A stretch of DNA of 8,587 nt. Origin: Candidatus Neomicrothrix sp. UBA4742. GTDB taxonomy: Bacteria > Actinomycetota > Acidimicrobiia > Acidimicrobiales > Acidimicrobilacustridaceae. Under the pieces are notes generated by a model, which was not told the DNA's origin, ran no database searches, and saw nothing but the letters and a program-made list of their open reading frames with translations. Where the stretch lies: the NCBI GenBank assembly GCA_002403895.1, contig DHIQ01000030.1, positions 828 to 9,414 on the forward strand, in the 5' to 3' direction. The translations under genes were made by a program, and so were the position numbers. Positions 1 through 6,707 of the stretch are shown here, one piece after another (the first letter of the stretch is position 1; every line of letters begins with the position of its first letter).

Positions 1-175
1 CCACAACCCGGGCGGTCCAGGCCAGCGCCCCCACGCCGACCGCAGCGAGGACGGGGAGCCCGACCAGGATGCCGGCCGAGACTCCGGCACCGGCCAGCAA
101 GATGCCACCCGGTGAGGTCAGGGCCCGGGCCACCGACGGCGAGAACACCCGGTCGCGGGCCGAGAGCCGGGGCAT
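1..175 (-). CDS. Membrane protein, N-terminal part only (runs off left edge)
   Basis: This reading frame opens with ATG at 175 and stays open for 58 codons to the window edge, so only the N-terminus is visible. It starts MPRLSARDRVFSPSVAR, a basic hydrophilic stretch. From about residue 23 to 55 it is almost wholly Gly/Ala/Val/Leu/Ile with a central Pro, which fits one long or two closely packed membrane helices with no signal-peptidase or lipobox motif. The start lies 2 nt after the stop of the VWA lipoprotein gene (TGAccATG), and there is no clear Shine-Dalgarno sequence, so translation is probably coupled and the gene should be the fourth of the minus-strand cluster. I do not recognise the family. 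Genes of the TelA/XpaC toxic-anion type occur near such clusters in my recollection, but nothing here proves that. It is real by frame, spacing and composition; the function is unknown. Confidence 0.65.
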   Translation of the reverse strand, partial: MPRLSARDRVFSPSVARALTSPGGILLAGAGVSAGILVGLPVLAAVGVGALAWTARVV

Positions 176-177
176 GG

Positions 178-2004
178 TCAGAAGTTGCTCACCACGGCGG
201 TGAAGACCTTGGTGATGCTCTTGGGGTCGCTGGCGTCGTAGGACGCACCGTTGGTGGCCTCGGCCATCTGCTTGAGCACGGCCAGGTCGGCGTCCTTGCC
301 GTAGCCGATGGTGAACAGCCGCACCGGGCGTCCGTTCTCCCCCTGGCTCTGCCGGTGGAGGTCATCGAGGACGGCGGCCAACTGCTGGTTGTCGTCGCTC
401 TGGGTGCCGTCGTCGTTCTGCCCGTCGGTGAGCAGGACCACGGCGTTGATGCGCGTCTGGTCGTACCCCGCCACCATCTGATCGAAGGACCGCCCGGTGA
501 CGTCGTAGAGCGGGGTGCCCCGAGTCGGGGTGAGGCCGTCGATCTGGGTCTTGAGCGCGCTGGCGTTCTGGGCCATCGGGGCGATGGGCACCAGGTCGAG
601 CCAGAAGCCGCCGTTGTCCGGTCCGAGGCCGGTGGAGAAGACCCGCAGACCCACTTGATCGTCGGGCTTGAACTGCCCCAGCGAGTCGATGGCGGCCTTC
701 TTGGCCAGATCCAGTTTGGTCTCGGGCCCGTCGGAGGAGGCGTGATCCTTCATGGAGCCGGAGACGTCGATGACCAGCAGCACCCGTGCCGCTTTGCGCT
801 GCTGGCTCCACCGGTTCAACAGGTCGACCAGCACCGCCGGCTTTGGGGTCTGCAGCAACGTCTGGGGTTGGCCGGGGTCGACGCCGTTGTCGGCCGTGAT
901 CGGCGCTCCGATGGCCACCTGGGGGTTGCCCGGCCGGAAGTTGAACTGGAGGACCCGTTCCTGATTGTCGGGCTGCTGGACGAAGTCGATGAACGCCTGG
1001 GCTCCGGCCTTTTGATCGGCACTCACCCAGGGGGCATCGAGAACGAAGAAAGGATTGTCGGAAAAGACGGTCCCTTCCTTGGGGTAAATGGCCACCAGCT
1101 TGGTGCGCGGTGGGCGGGGCTCCTCGCCCGGGTCGAGCTTCCCGTCGGGGTTGCCGGTGTTGTAGTCGATGACCGACTTCTCCTCGACGGCGAGGGCCGA
1201 GGTGTACTGCAGCGCCGTGCCCTCCTGGTCCGCCCGGTACCAGTTGTTGAGGTAGGTCAGGGTGGTGTCGCCGTAGTGGTTCACGGCCGACTCCACGGCG
1301 GTGTCGAAGGCGTTGGTCTCGGGCTTGGCCAGATCCTCGAGGGTCAGATCCCGGGTCTTGCCGGTGGCCGCGTAGTTCTGGGCGATGAGCGCCGAGAGGC
1401 CGGAGGTCGAGAAGTTGGGGTTCGTCTTGCCCAGCCGGAACGGGCCCCATTCGGGGTGGCCGTACTGCGCCCAGCCGGTCTGGCTCTTGGCCAGGTCGAG
1501 GATGTCGCTCCATCCGAGGGGCTTGGCGGGCCAGCCCAGGGCCTCAGCCATGGGCTGGGGCATGGCGATCACCAGGGGAGTGTTCATGAAGGGGACGCCC
1601 TGGTTGGCAATGGCCGGCTGCCCCTGGTCGGCCCGCCGCTGGTCCGCCACGGCGCCCCAGGCACTGGACGCCGGGGTCCAGATGACCGGCGACGGGCCGT
1701 CGGTGTCCTCGTTCCAGCCGTCCGACAGGGCCTGGGTGGCGGCTCCTGAGGCCAAGGCCTTCGGGTTGACGAACACGCAGGTGCCGTTGACCTGGGACTT
1801 GGTCTTGTTGAAGGCCTGGGCCAGCGACGTGAGCAGATCGATCTTCTCCGTCGACATGGACAGGTTGACCACCAGGCAGTTTCCGGGGCTGCCGACGTCG
1901 GCCGCGTTGTCGGACGAGGACGACGTCGTGGTCGAGCACGCGGCCAGCAAGGCGGCCAGCACGACGGCCAAGGCGAGCGCGGGGGCCAACGGGCGTCGGT
2001 TCAT
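178..2004 (-). CDS. Lipoprotein with solute-binding-like domain fused to a VWA domain
   Basis: This is a 608-residue exported protein. It has a lipoprotein signal peptide: MNRRPLAP, a hydrophobic core, then lipobox L20-A-A-C23, so it should be lipid-anchored on the outer face of the membrane. Residues about 41-360 resemble an extracellular solute-binding protein (SBP_bac_11-like), with a possible disulfide pair C43/C76. Residues about 283-294 form an EF-hand-like loop (T-x-N-x-D-G-x-L-D-x-x-E). A linker leads to a C-terminal VWA domain (about 405-608) with an intact metal-binding site: D413-V-S415-G-S417, T497 in RGTPLYD, and D527-G528. No membrane segment follows the signal peptide. The frame is open upstream to 2130, but ATG 2004 is chosen because it gives the signal peptide, has GAGGT about 6 nt upstream, and overlaps the preceding stop as ATGA. 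The pairing with an AAA+ ATPase gene suggests a ligand-sensing or complex-remodelling role; the ligand is unknown. Confidence 0.93.
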   Translation of the reverse strand: MNRRPLAPALALAVVLAALLAACSTTTSSSSDNAADVGSPGNCLVVNLSMSTEKIDLLTSLAQAFNKTKSQVNGTCVFVNPKALASGAATQALSDGWNEDTDGPSPVIWTPASSAWGAVADQRRADQGQPAIANQGVPFMNTPLVIAMPQPMAEALGWPAKPLGWSDILDLAKSQTGWAQYGHPEWGPFRLGKTNPNFSTSGLSALIAQNYAATGKTRDLTLEDLAKPETNAFDTAVESAVNHYGDTTLTYLNNWYRADQEGTALQYTSALAVEEKSVIDYNTGNPDGKLDPGEEPRPPRTKLVAIYPKEGTVFSDNPFFVLDAPWVSADQKAGAQAFIDFVQQPDNQERVLQFNFRPGNPQVAIGAPITADNGVDPGQPQTLLQTPKPAVLVDLLNRWSQQRKAARVLLVIDVSGSMKDHASSDGPETKLDLAKKAAIDSLGQFKPDDQVGLRVFSTGLGPDNGGFWLDLVPIAPMAQNASALKTQIDGLTPTRGTPLYDVTGRSFDQMVAGYDQTRINAVVLLTDGQNDDGTQSDDNQQLAAVLDDLHRQSQGENGRPVRLFTIGYGKDADLAVLKQMAEATNGASYDASDPKSITKVFTAVVSNF

Positions 2005-3065
2005 CGCACGACCTCGATCCACAATGAGCGGAGGGCCTGGAGCACGCCGGCCCGGGGAACATTCGCTTCGGTGGGCAGCGCCGGCTGGTCTGGGATGCCG
2101 GGAGCCGCGGGTTTCCCCTCGACCCGCCATCCGGAGGCGGCCAACCCGTCAGCGGTCTGGTCCGATTCGATGAGCTTCTTCACCCGGTCTCCCGCTTCCG
2201 ACCCGGCTACGGGCGCCAGTACGACGTCAGCCGTCGTCAATGGAGCAGGGTAGAGGATGGTCAGTCGCCCACTGTCGCGGCTGGCGGTGATGGCCGGTCC
2301 GGCGGCGGCCTCCGTGGACCCGGTGAGGTCAAATGAGGCCGGCCCGGTGAACAACATGTCGTCCAGTGGCGTCCGCGGTGGGACGGGGAAGTTCGGGATG
2401 GAGCGTTCGAGGCGGGTGAACCAGGCGCGGAAGGCCGGGTCGGAGAAATCGTTCGACGCGTAGCTCGCCGTGCCGAACCAGCTGGACGTCGCTTCGCCCA
2501 GGGCGAGCAGCCCGGCCGCGGTGCGCTCCGGGGTGGGATGGCCGGGCTTGACCGCTCCCCACGACGCTTGGGGTGGGATCGTGCCCCACGCGCTGCCGGC
2601 TGCTTCGCCGATGCACTTCCAGGTGACGGTCCCTCCGCAGCGCTGCTGGAGGACGTCGCGGCGGTCGTTCCAAATGGCGATGACCAGCGGTGAGCGAGCC
2701 AGCACCCCACTCGAGTCGTCGAGCACCGGGCCCGAGCCGCTCTGCTGGCGCTGCTGGTTCGCCATGTCGGGCCACGGCTGGGGGACGAGCCACGCGTCGA
2801 AACCCACCGAGCCCGGGTCCCCCGAGGCCTTGGCCAGGCTGGTCAGGGTGACCTGCGCCTCTTCGGTGCGGATGGTCAGTTCCGGATGGCGCTGGCCGAT
2901 GGTGGCGCAGGCCGCTTGGAGCTCGGTGGCACACACGAGCGTGCCCCGGGCCGAGCCGCTGGCATCAGACCGCACCGAGTCGTCCCGGTTGGTGCGGCTG
3001 TCACGCAGGTAGGTCGCGCCCACGATCATGGCCACGGCGGCGGCCAGGGCCAGCAGCCGCCTCAC
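2001..3065 (-). CDS. Exported solute-binding-like protein, VWA-less paralogue of its neighbour
   Basis: This is a 354-residue protein starting with GTG, whose GTGA overlaps the stop of the AAA+ gene. Its N-terminus (MRRLLALAAAVAMIVGATY) is a signal peptide or signal anchor; there is no lipobox Cys, so it is either secreted or held by the N-terminal helix. The body shares landmarks, in order, with the first half of the downstream lipoprotein: SPLVIAI versus TPLVIAM, a GHP segment followed by a helix, RLTILYPAP versus KLVAIYPKE, and a final Pro-rich linker with a VL..L...W helix. It ends at W349-IEVVR, just where the neighbour enters its VWA domain. Four cysteines (C45, C53, C143, C151) could form two local disulfides. 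It is probably a divergent solute-binding fold working with the VWA lipoprotein. No ABC permease gene is adjacent, so a transport role is not supported, and the ligand cannot be told. Confidence 0.82.
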   Translation of the reverse strand: MRRLLALAAAVAMIVGATYLRDSRTNRDDSVRSDASGSARGTLVCATELQAACATIGQRHPELTIRTEEAQVTLTSLAKASGDPGSVGFDAWLVPQPWPDMANQQRQQSGSGPVLDDSSGVLARSPLVIAIWNDRRDVLQQRCGGTVTWKCIGEAAGSAWGTIPPQASWGAVKPGHPTPERTAAGLLALGEATSSWFGTASYASNDFSDPAFRAWFTRLERSIPNFPVPPRTPLDDMLFTGPASFDLTGSTEAAAGPAITASRDSGRLTILYPAPLTTADVVLAPVAGSEAGDRVKKLIESDQTADGLAASGWRVEGKPAAPGIPDQPALPTEANVPRAGVLQALRSLWIEVVR

Positions 3066-4483
3066 GGATCACCCACGATGTCGACGGGGAGCAGGGCGGT
3101 GAGCTCGTCGTTGGTGGGTTGCCGCTTGGCCACCAGGCGGCCCGCCTGGCGACCAAGGGCCTGTTCGAACAGGTTCCGGGCCAACCGGCCGTTGCCGAAA
3201 CCCTTGCCCCGGGGTTGGGCCGCCAACCATGCCCGCGCCGCGGCGGTAGATTCCACCCCGCAGTCGTAGTCGTTCTCGGCGCAGAGCTTGGTGAAGATCT
3301 CGGTCAGCTCGTCGTCGTCATAGTCGGGGAAGGCGATGGTGCGGGAGAAGCGGGAGGGCAGACCCGGATTGGCGGCGACGAAGTCCGCCATCTCGTCGGG
3401 GTAGCCGGCGGCGATCACCACCAATCGGTCCCGGCGGTCCTCCACCAGCTTGACGATGGTGTCGATCGCCTCCCGACCGAAATCGGTGTCCGAGCCCCGG
3501 ACCAGGGCGTAGGCCTCGTCGATGAGCAACACGCCCTCGTCGGCGCGGTCGAATGCCTCGGTGACCCGTGTCGCGGTCTGGCCCACGAAGCCCGCCACCA
3601 GTCCGGCCCGGTCGGTCTCGACCAGATGGCCGCGGGTGACGACGCCGAGCGTTCGGTAGATCTGGGCGAGGAGACGGGCCACAGTCGTCTTCCCCGTCCC
3701 TGGATTGCCGGTGAAGATCAGATGCCGGCTGGATTCGGCCACGGGCAGGCCACGTTCGCGCCGGAGGCGCTGGACTTGCAGCAGATCGGTGACGAGCTTC
3801 ACCTCCCGCTTGACCTCCGCCAGGCCGACCAGATCCTCCAGTTCAGCCAGGACATCTTCGAGCGGCCGGGCCGGAGGATCCTGGGTCGGGTCTGCCGGTC
3901 CGGCGACAGCGTAGACGGGTCCGCGGGCACTCGATGCGAGACCCGGGCCGTTCACGTCGCGATCGGTCCGGATGGGGTCGCCCCCCGGTGCCCCCTTGAT
4001 GGCCGACAGCAGCAGTGCCCGGTAGGCGTCGATGGCCAGCAGTTCGTTGCGGCCCGTGTGGGTGTCGAGGGAGGCCACCATATGAGCGAGCGCCAGGGCG
4101 TGCTCGTAGTAGGTGGTGGCCAGGTCGGTGGCATTGCGCCGGTCCACCCCCAACAAGATCTCGAACAGGTCGGAGGTGGAGGACAGCCAGCGCGAGGCGC
4201 CGGTGGTGGTCCCGTCGGCGCGGAGGTCGTCGGGCGTCGAGCGGGCGAAGTCGGGGCCCATCCGCCGCCCGAACGCGCCGATCAGCGCCCACAGCTCGTC
4301 ATCGGTGGCCAACCGGTCGGCGTCGATGAAGCCGCACGAGAGGTTGAACGCCTCCGTGATGGTGCTGCGCTCCAGCGCGTCGGGGTTCTGATCGGGCAGC
4401 GAGGCCGTCGCCAGGACCAGCGCTCGGCTCACCGCGTCGACGAAGGCGTCGACGGCCACTTCCAGGCCGGGATCGATCCTCAT
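3062..4483 (-). CDS. CbxX/CfxQ-type AAA+ ATPase with helical N-terminal domain
   Basis: This is a 473-residue cytoplasmic protein with no signal peptide. The C-terminal AAA+ module has Walker A G259-NPGTGKTT267, a pore-loop-like VAGFVGQTA (about 296-304, with F299 at the aromatic position), Walker B VLLIDEAY (D322, E323), an arginine-finger segment PSRFSRTIAF (R378/R381), and a sensor-2-like NGRLARNLFE (R433/R436). This is the CbbX/CfxQ and EccA C-terminal class, which remodels protein complexes using ATP. Residues 1-160 are mainly helical; GFIDADRLATDDELWAL resembles a TerB-like segment, a tentative match. A Pro-rich linker (about 195-206) joins the two parts. The frame is open upstream to 4660, but ATG 4483 is preferred: the region before it reads as noncoding, and the stop of a small upstream ORF overlaps this ATG. 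No good Shine-Dalgarno sequence is visible. It heads the operon with the two binding-like proteins. No RuBisCO or type VII secretion genes are present, so those roles are not supported. Confidence 0.94.
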   Translation of the reverse strand: MRIDPGLEVAVDAFVDAVSRALVLATASLPDQNPDALERSTITEAFNLSCGFIDADRLATDDELWALIGAFGRRMGPDFARSTPDDLRADGTTTGASRWLSSTSDLFEILLGVDRRNATDLATTYYEHALALAHMVASLDTHTGRNELLAIDAYRALLLSAIKGAPGGDPIRTDRDVNGPGLASSARGPVYAVAGPADPTQDPPARPLEDVLAELEDLVGLAEVKREVKLVTDLLQVQRLRRERGLPVAESSRHLIFTGNPGTGKTTVARLLAQIYRTLGVVTRGHLVETDRAGLVAGFVGQTATRVTEAFDRADEGVLLIDEAYALVRGSDTDFGREAIDTIVKLVEDRRDRLVVIAAGYPDEMADFVAANPGLPSRFSRTIAFPDYDDDELTEIFTKLCAENDYDCGVESTAAARAWLAAQPRGKGFGNGRLARNLFEQALGRQAGRLVAKRQPTNDELTALLPVDIVGDP

Positions 4484-4527
4484 GCGACGGTAAGGCCCTT
4501 TGGTCCCTGCTCGGCCCGACGCAGCAT
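4480..4527 (-). CDS. Possible 15-codon leaderless leader ORF coupled to the AAA+ gene
   Basis: On the minus strand an ATG at 4527 opens a 15-codon frame, MLRRAEQGPKGLTVA, whose TGA stop (4482-4480) overlaps the ATG of the AAA+ gene as ATGA. It is out of frame with that gene. Exactly 6 nt separate the ATG from a TAACCT box, the geometry expected of leaderless actinobacterial mRNAs in which the first transcribed base is the A of ATG. The AAA+ start lacks a convincing Shine-Dalgarno sequence, so coupled re-initiation from this ORF could drive its translation. The peptide has no recognisable function and may act only through being translated. The frame is short enough to arise by chance; the combination of -10 spacing and the stop/start overlap is the only support. 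Confidence 0.4.
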   Translation of the reverse strand: MLRRAEQGPKGLTVA

Positions 4528-4638
4528 GGGCGCAGGTTAGACGGCAGCCCCCCGCCGCGGTCCGACCCGCTCGGGGCCGTGGCGCCGACTCGACCAGGGC
4601 TCGGCCTGACCCCCTGCACCGGGGTGGCACCTGCCACG
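4484..4638. other. Divergent intergenic region
   Basis: About 155 bp separate the start codons of the minus-strand AAA+ operon and the plus-strand ABC operon, so promoters for both must lie here unless they overlap the genes. It contains the TAACCT box and short leader ORF described separately, and the left part of the inverted repeats around the ABC start. On the plus strand I find no convincing -10/-35 pair for the ABC operon. The plus frame is open from a GTG at 4579, so the region would shrink if that start were used. Confidence 0.7.
4534..4539 (-). promoter_or_regulatory. Putative -10 box of the minus-strand operon (TAACCT)
   Basis: TAACCT read on the minus strand matches the TANNNT -10 consensus and lies 6 nt before an ATG, so transcription would begin at or very near that ATG. 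No good -35 hexamer is visible 16-18 nt further upstream (GACCGC or GGACCG there), which is common for leaderless actinobacterial promoters. It is the only TANNNT-plus-start arrangement I see on this strand between the two clusters. Confidence 0.45.
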
Positions 4639-4655
4639 ATGGCCGCCGTGGCAGG
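4624..4655. repeat. Overlapping inverted repeats around the ABC gene start
   Basis: CCTGCCACG (4630-4638) and CGTGGCAGG (4647-4655) form a perfect 9-bp stem with an 8-nt loop ATGGCCGC that holds the proposed ATG. The left arm also contains TGCCAC (4632-4637), which is the mirror of GTGGCA at 4624-4629 across 2 nt (GTGGCACCTGCCAC). One central arm thus has two alternative partners. In DNA this could be an operator with three half-sites; in RNA it could be two mutually exclusive hairpins affecting the start. High GC content makes such repeats more likely by chance. Confidence 0.55.
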
Positions 4656-5400
4656 AGCATCGGTCGAGATCCGGGATCTGCACCACCGGTTCGCCTCCCG
4701 TGCCGGCGTGGTCACCGTGCTGGACGGGCTCGATCTCGACGTCACCGCCGGCGGGTACGTGGCGCTGGTGGGGGCATCGGGGGCGGGCAAGTCCACGCTG
4801 CTGTCGGTGATCGGCGGGCTTGAGCCCGCCCAGTCGGGCTCGGTCGTGATCGGGGGCCAGGATCTGGGTGGGTTGTCCCGCACGGACCTGGCCACCTTCC
4901 GGCGTGAGACCGTGGGTTTCGTGTTCCAGCATTTCGGGCTCCTGGAAGCCCTGACCGCGGCGGAGAACATCGAACTGGCCTGTTCATTGGCCCGGGTGGC
5001 CCCGGCCGCCCGCCGGGCCAAGGTGCGCGAGTTGCTCGAAGCCGTGGATCTGGCCGATCGGGCTCGCCACCGTCCGGTGCAGCTGAGCGGAGGGGAGCGT
5101 CAGCGCGTGGCCATCGCCCGCGCTCTGGCCAACGGGCCCAGCCTCGTGCTGGCCGACGAGCCCACCGGTAACCTCGACGACGCCAGCACGGCGCGGGTGG
5201 TGGCCCTTCTCGAATCCCTCCCCGCCGAGCATGGCTGCACCTTGGTGCTCGGCACCCACGACCTGGCCATCGCCGAGCGCGCCTCCCGGCGGCTTCGCTT
5301 GCGCGGCGGGCGCGCCGTCGAGGAGACCGCCCCGGCCGCGGTCAACGCCATCGCCGGCGCCGCCCCGACCGGTCCTCCTGGACAGCAAGCGCGGCGATGA
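4639..5400 (+). CDS. ABC transporter ATP-binding protein, LolD/MacB type
   Basis: This is a 253-residue ATPase that powers the permease encoded directly downstream. All core motifs are intact: Walker A G45-ASGAGKST53, Q-loop Q97 in FVFQHFGLL, signature LSGGE (149-153), Walker B LVLADE (169-174) with catalytic E174, the D-loop area PTGNLDD, and switch histidine H207 in GTHD. The sequence pattern, with DEPTGNLD and GFVFQ, is that of the LolD/MacB/FtsE class, which partners FtsX-like permeases in mechanotransmission or export rather than import. A short Ala/Pro/Gly-rich tail follows about residue 233. ATG 4639 is preferred because the conserved fold begins at VEIRDL; in-frame GTGs at 4579, 4624 and 4648 are alternatives, and GGGGTGG at 4621-4627 is a distant possible ribosome site. 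The start sits in an inverted-repeat loop. The stop overlaps the permease start (ATGA). Confidence 0.96.
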   Translation: MAAVAGASVEIRDLHHRFASRAGVVTVLDGLDLDVTAGGYVALVGASGAGKSTLLSVIGGLEPAQSGSVVIGGQDLGGLSRTDLATFRRETVGFVFQHFGLLEALTAAENIELACSLARVAPAARRAKVRELLEAVDLADRARHRPVQLSGGERQRVAIARALANGPSLVLADEPTGNLDDASTARVVALLESLPAEHGCTLVLGTHDLAIAERASRRLRLRGGRAVEETAPAAVNAIAGAAPTGPPGQQARR

Positions 5401-6707
5401 CCTGGCGAGACGTCATCCGTCTGGCCGCCCGGACGGTACGGCGCCGACCGGGGAGGGCAGTGCTGACCGTGCTGGCGGTCACCCTCGCCGCCGCGCTGCT
5501 GACCGCGTTGCTGACCATCTCCACCACCGCCGAGACCCGGGTGCTCGAACAGCTCAGCAGCGGCGGGCCGCTCGCCGGCATCAAGGTGGCGGCTGCCGCG
5601 CCCGACCCTGGGCAGGTGGACCAGGACAATGCCGCTCCCGGGGCGGCCAAGGCGTTGGACGATACGGCCCTCACCCAGATCAGTGATCTGCCCGATGTCC
5701 GCGACGTCGTGCCCATCGTGAGCTCCAAGGTCTACGTGATCACCCCAGCTCGCGACCGCGACAACCACCGGATCGGCCCCTTCTTCGAGGACCTGGTGGG
5801 CGTGGATCTGACCAAGGTCAGCCAGTTGCCCATCACTCCGGTGGCGGGTCGGTTGCCGTCACCGGGCGCCACCAGCGAGATCGCCGTGACCCAGGGCTAC
5901 CTCGAACGGCTGGGGCTTCAGCGCGTGGACGCTCCGCAAGTGGTGGGGACCCCGCTGCAGATGGCCACCCCGCAGGTGGTGGACGACGGCGGCCAGTTTC
6001 GCATCCGCGGCCGGTGGGTGAAGGTCACCATCGTCGGCGTCGTGGCCCAGGAGGCTGGCGACGGACAGTTCCTCGCCTCCAGCGAGATGGTGCAACAGGC
6101 CCGAGACTGGGCTCGGGCTGGCGTGAACCAGAGCCGGGACCTGCAGCTGTCGACGTCGCCCTACACCGGCCTGTTCGTGGTAGCCCGGGGCATCGACAAC
6201 GTGAGCAAGGTGCGGGCCCAGATCACCGCCATCGGCTACTCGACCAGCGCACCGGAGAATCTCATCGCCAGCGTGCGTCGGTATCTCCACGTGGTCGAGA
6301 TCGTGCTCAGCTCGGTAGGCATCATCGCCCTCGTGGTGGCGGCGTTGGGCATCAGCAACGCCATGCTGGCTGCGGTGCGTGAGCGGCGGAGGGAGATCGG
6401 CGTGCTCAAGGCCATCGGGGCGCGCGATCGCGACGTGTATCGTGTGTTCCTGCTCGAGGCGGGCACGCTGGGCTTTGTGGGCGGCGTGCTGGGCACCATC
6501 TTCGGCTGGGCCATCGCCGAGGTGGTCGGGCGGGTGGTCAATGGCTATCTGGCTGCCCAGCGCCTCGTCGGGGTCAAGCTGACCCTGCCCTGGCCGGTGG
6601 TGGTGGGAGGGATCGTGGGCTCGACGCTGCTCGCTCTGTTGGCTGGCACGCTTCCTGCGGTGCGGGCGGCCCGGCTCCCGGCCCGGGAGGCCGTCGGTGG
6701 TGGCTGA
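5397..6707 (+). CDS. FtsX/MacB-type ABC transporter permease
   Basis: This is a 436-residue membrane protein with the MacB/FtsX layout. A basic cytoplasmic N-terminus (RTVRRRPGR) leads into membrane helix 1 (about 21-42), followed by a large extracytoplasmic MacB_PCD-like domain (about 43-295). Three C-terminal helices follow (about 300-322, 352-378, 400-420). The loop after helix 2 carries RERRREIGVLKAIGARDRDV, the family's coupling segment that contacts the ATPase. The C-terminus PAVRAARLPAREAV is also typical of the family. The start ATG overlaps the ATPase stop by 4 nt, so the two are translationally coupled and should be made together as a homodimeric or heteromeric transporter. In a Gram-positive-type cell such systems export peptides or lipids, or transmit force to outer-face proteins. 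The next gene encodes a lipoprotein that could be its outer-face partner. The substrate is unknown. Confidence 0.95.
   Translation: MTWRDVIRLAARTVRRRPGRAVLTVLAVTLAAALLTALLTISTTAETRVLEQLSSGGPLAGIKVAAAAPDPGQVDQDNAAPGAAKALDDTALTQISDLPDVRDVVPIVSSKVYVITPARDRDNHRIGPFFEDLVGVDLTKVSQLPITPVAGRLPSPGATSEIAVTQGYLERLGLQRVDAPQVVGTPLQMATPQVVDDGGQFRIRGRWVKVTIVGVVAQEAGDGQFLASSEMVQQARDWARAGVNQSRDLQLSTSPYTGLFVVARGIDNVSKVRAQITAIGYSTSAPENLIASVRRYLHVVEIVLSSVGIIALVVAALGISNAMLAAVRERRREIGVLKAIGARDRDVYRVFLLEAGTLGFVGGVLGTIFGWAIAEVVGRVVNGYLAAQRLVGVKLTLPWPVVVGGIVGSTLLALLAGTLPAVRAARLPAREAVGGG

Noticed and set aside
112..1749. Long plus-strand open frame (545 codons) opposite the VWA lipoprotein gene
   Set aside because: It is rich in Gly/Val/Arg/Leu with no domain, lies fully antisense to a gene with intact lipobox and metal-site motifs, and is expected from GC-rich codon bias.
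178..3065. ABC importer operon based on the two binding-like proteins
   Set aside because: No permease or ATPase for import is adjacent; the nearby ABC genes are divergent and of the FtsX/MacB class, which does not use such binding proteins.
3062..4483. RuBisCO activase CbbX or type VII secretion EccA
   Set aside because: The AAA+ module is of that class, but no RuBisCO, ESX or other type VII genes are in the window, and the N-terminal domain does not look like the EccA tetratricopeptide region.
3119..4540. Plus-strand open frame of 473 codons opposite the AAA+ gene
   Set aside because: It is antisense to a gene with complete AAA+ motifs and has no family features. Its equal length to the AAA+ protein is coincidence.
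4579..4638. Upstream GTG 4579 as start of the ABC ATPase
   Set aside because: The extra 20 residues (Pro/Thr/Gly-rich) lie outside the conserved fold and the GTG has no ribosome site. It is kept only as an alternative.
4484..4660. Extended start of the AAA+ protein upstream of 4483
   Set aside because: The upstream in-frame codons give an Arg/Pro/Cys-rich segment typical of translated noncoding GC-rich DNA, and it would overlap the ABC gene start.
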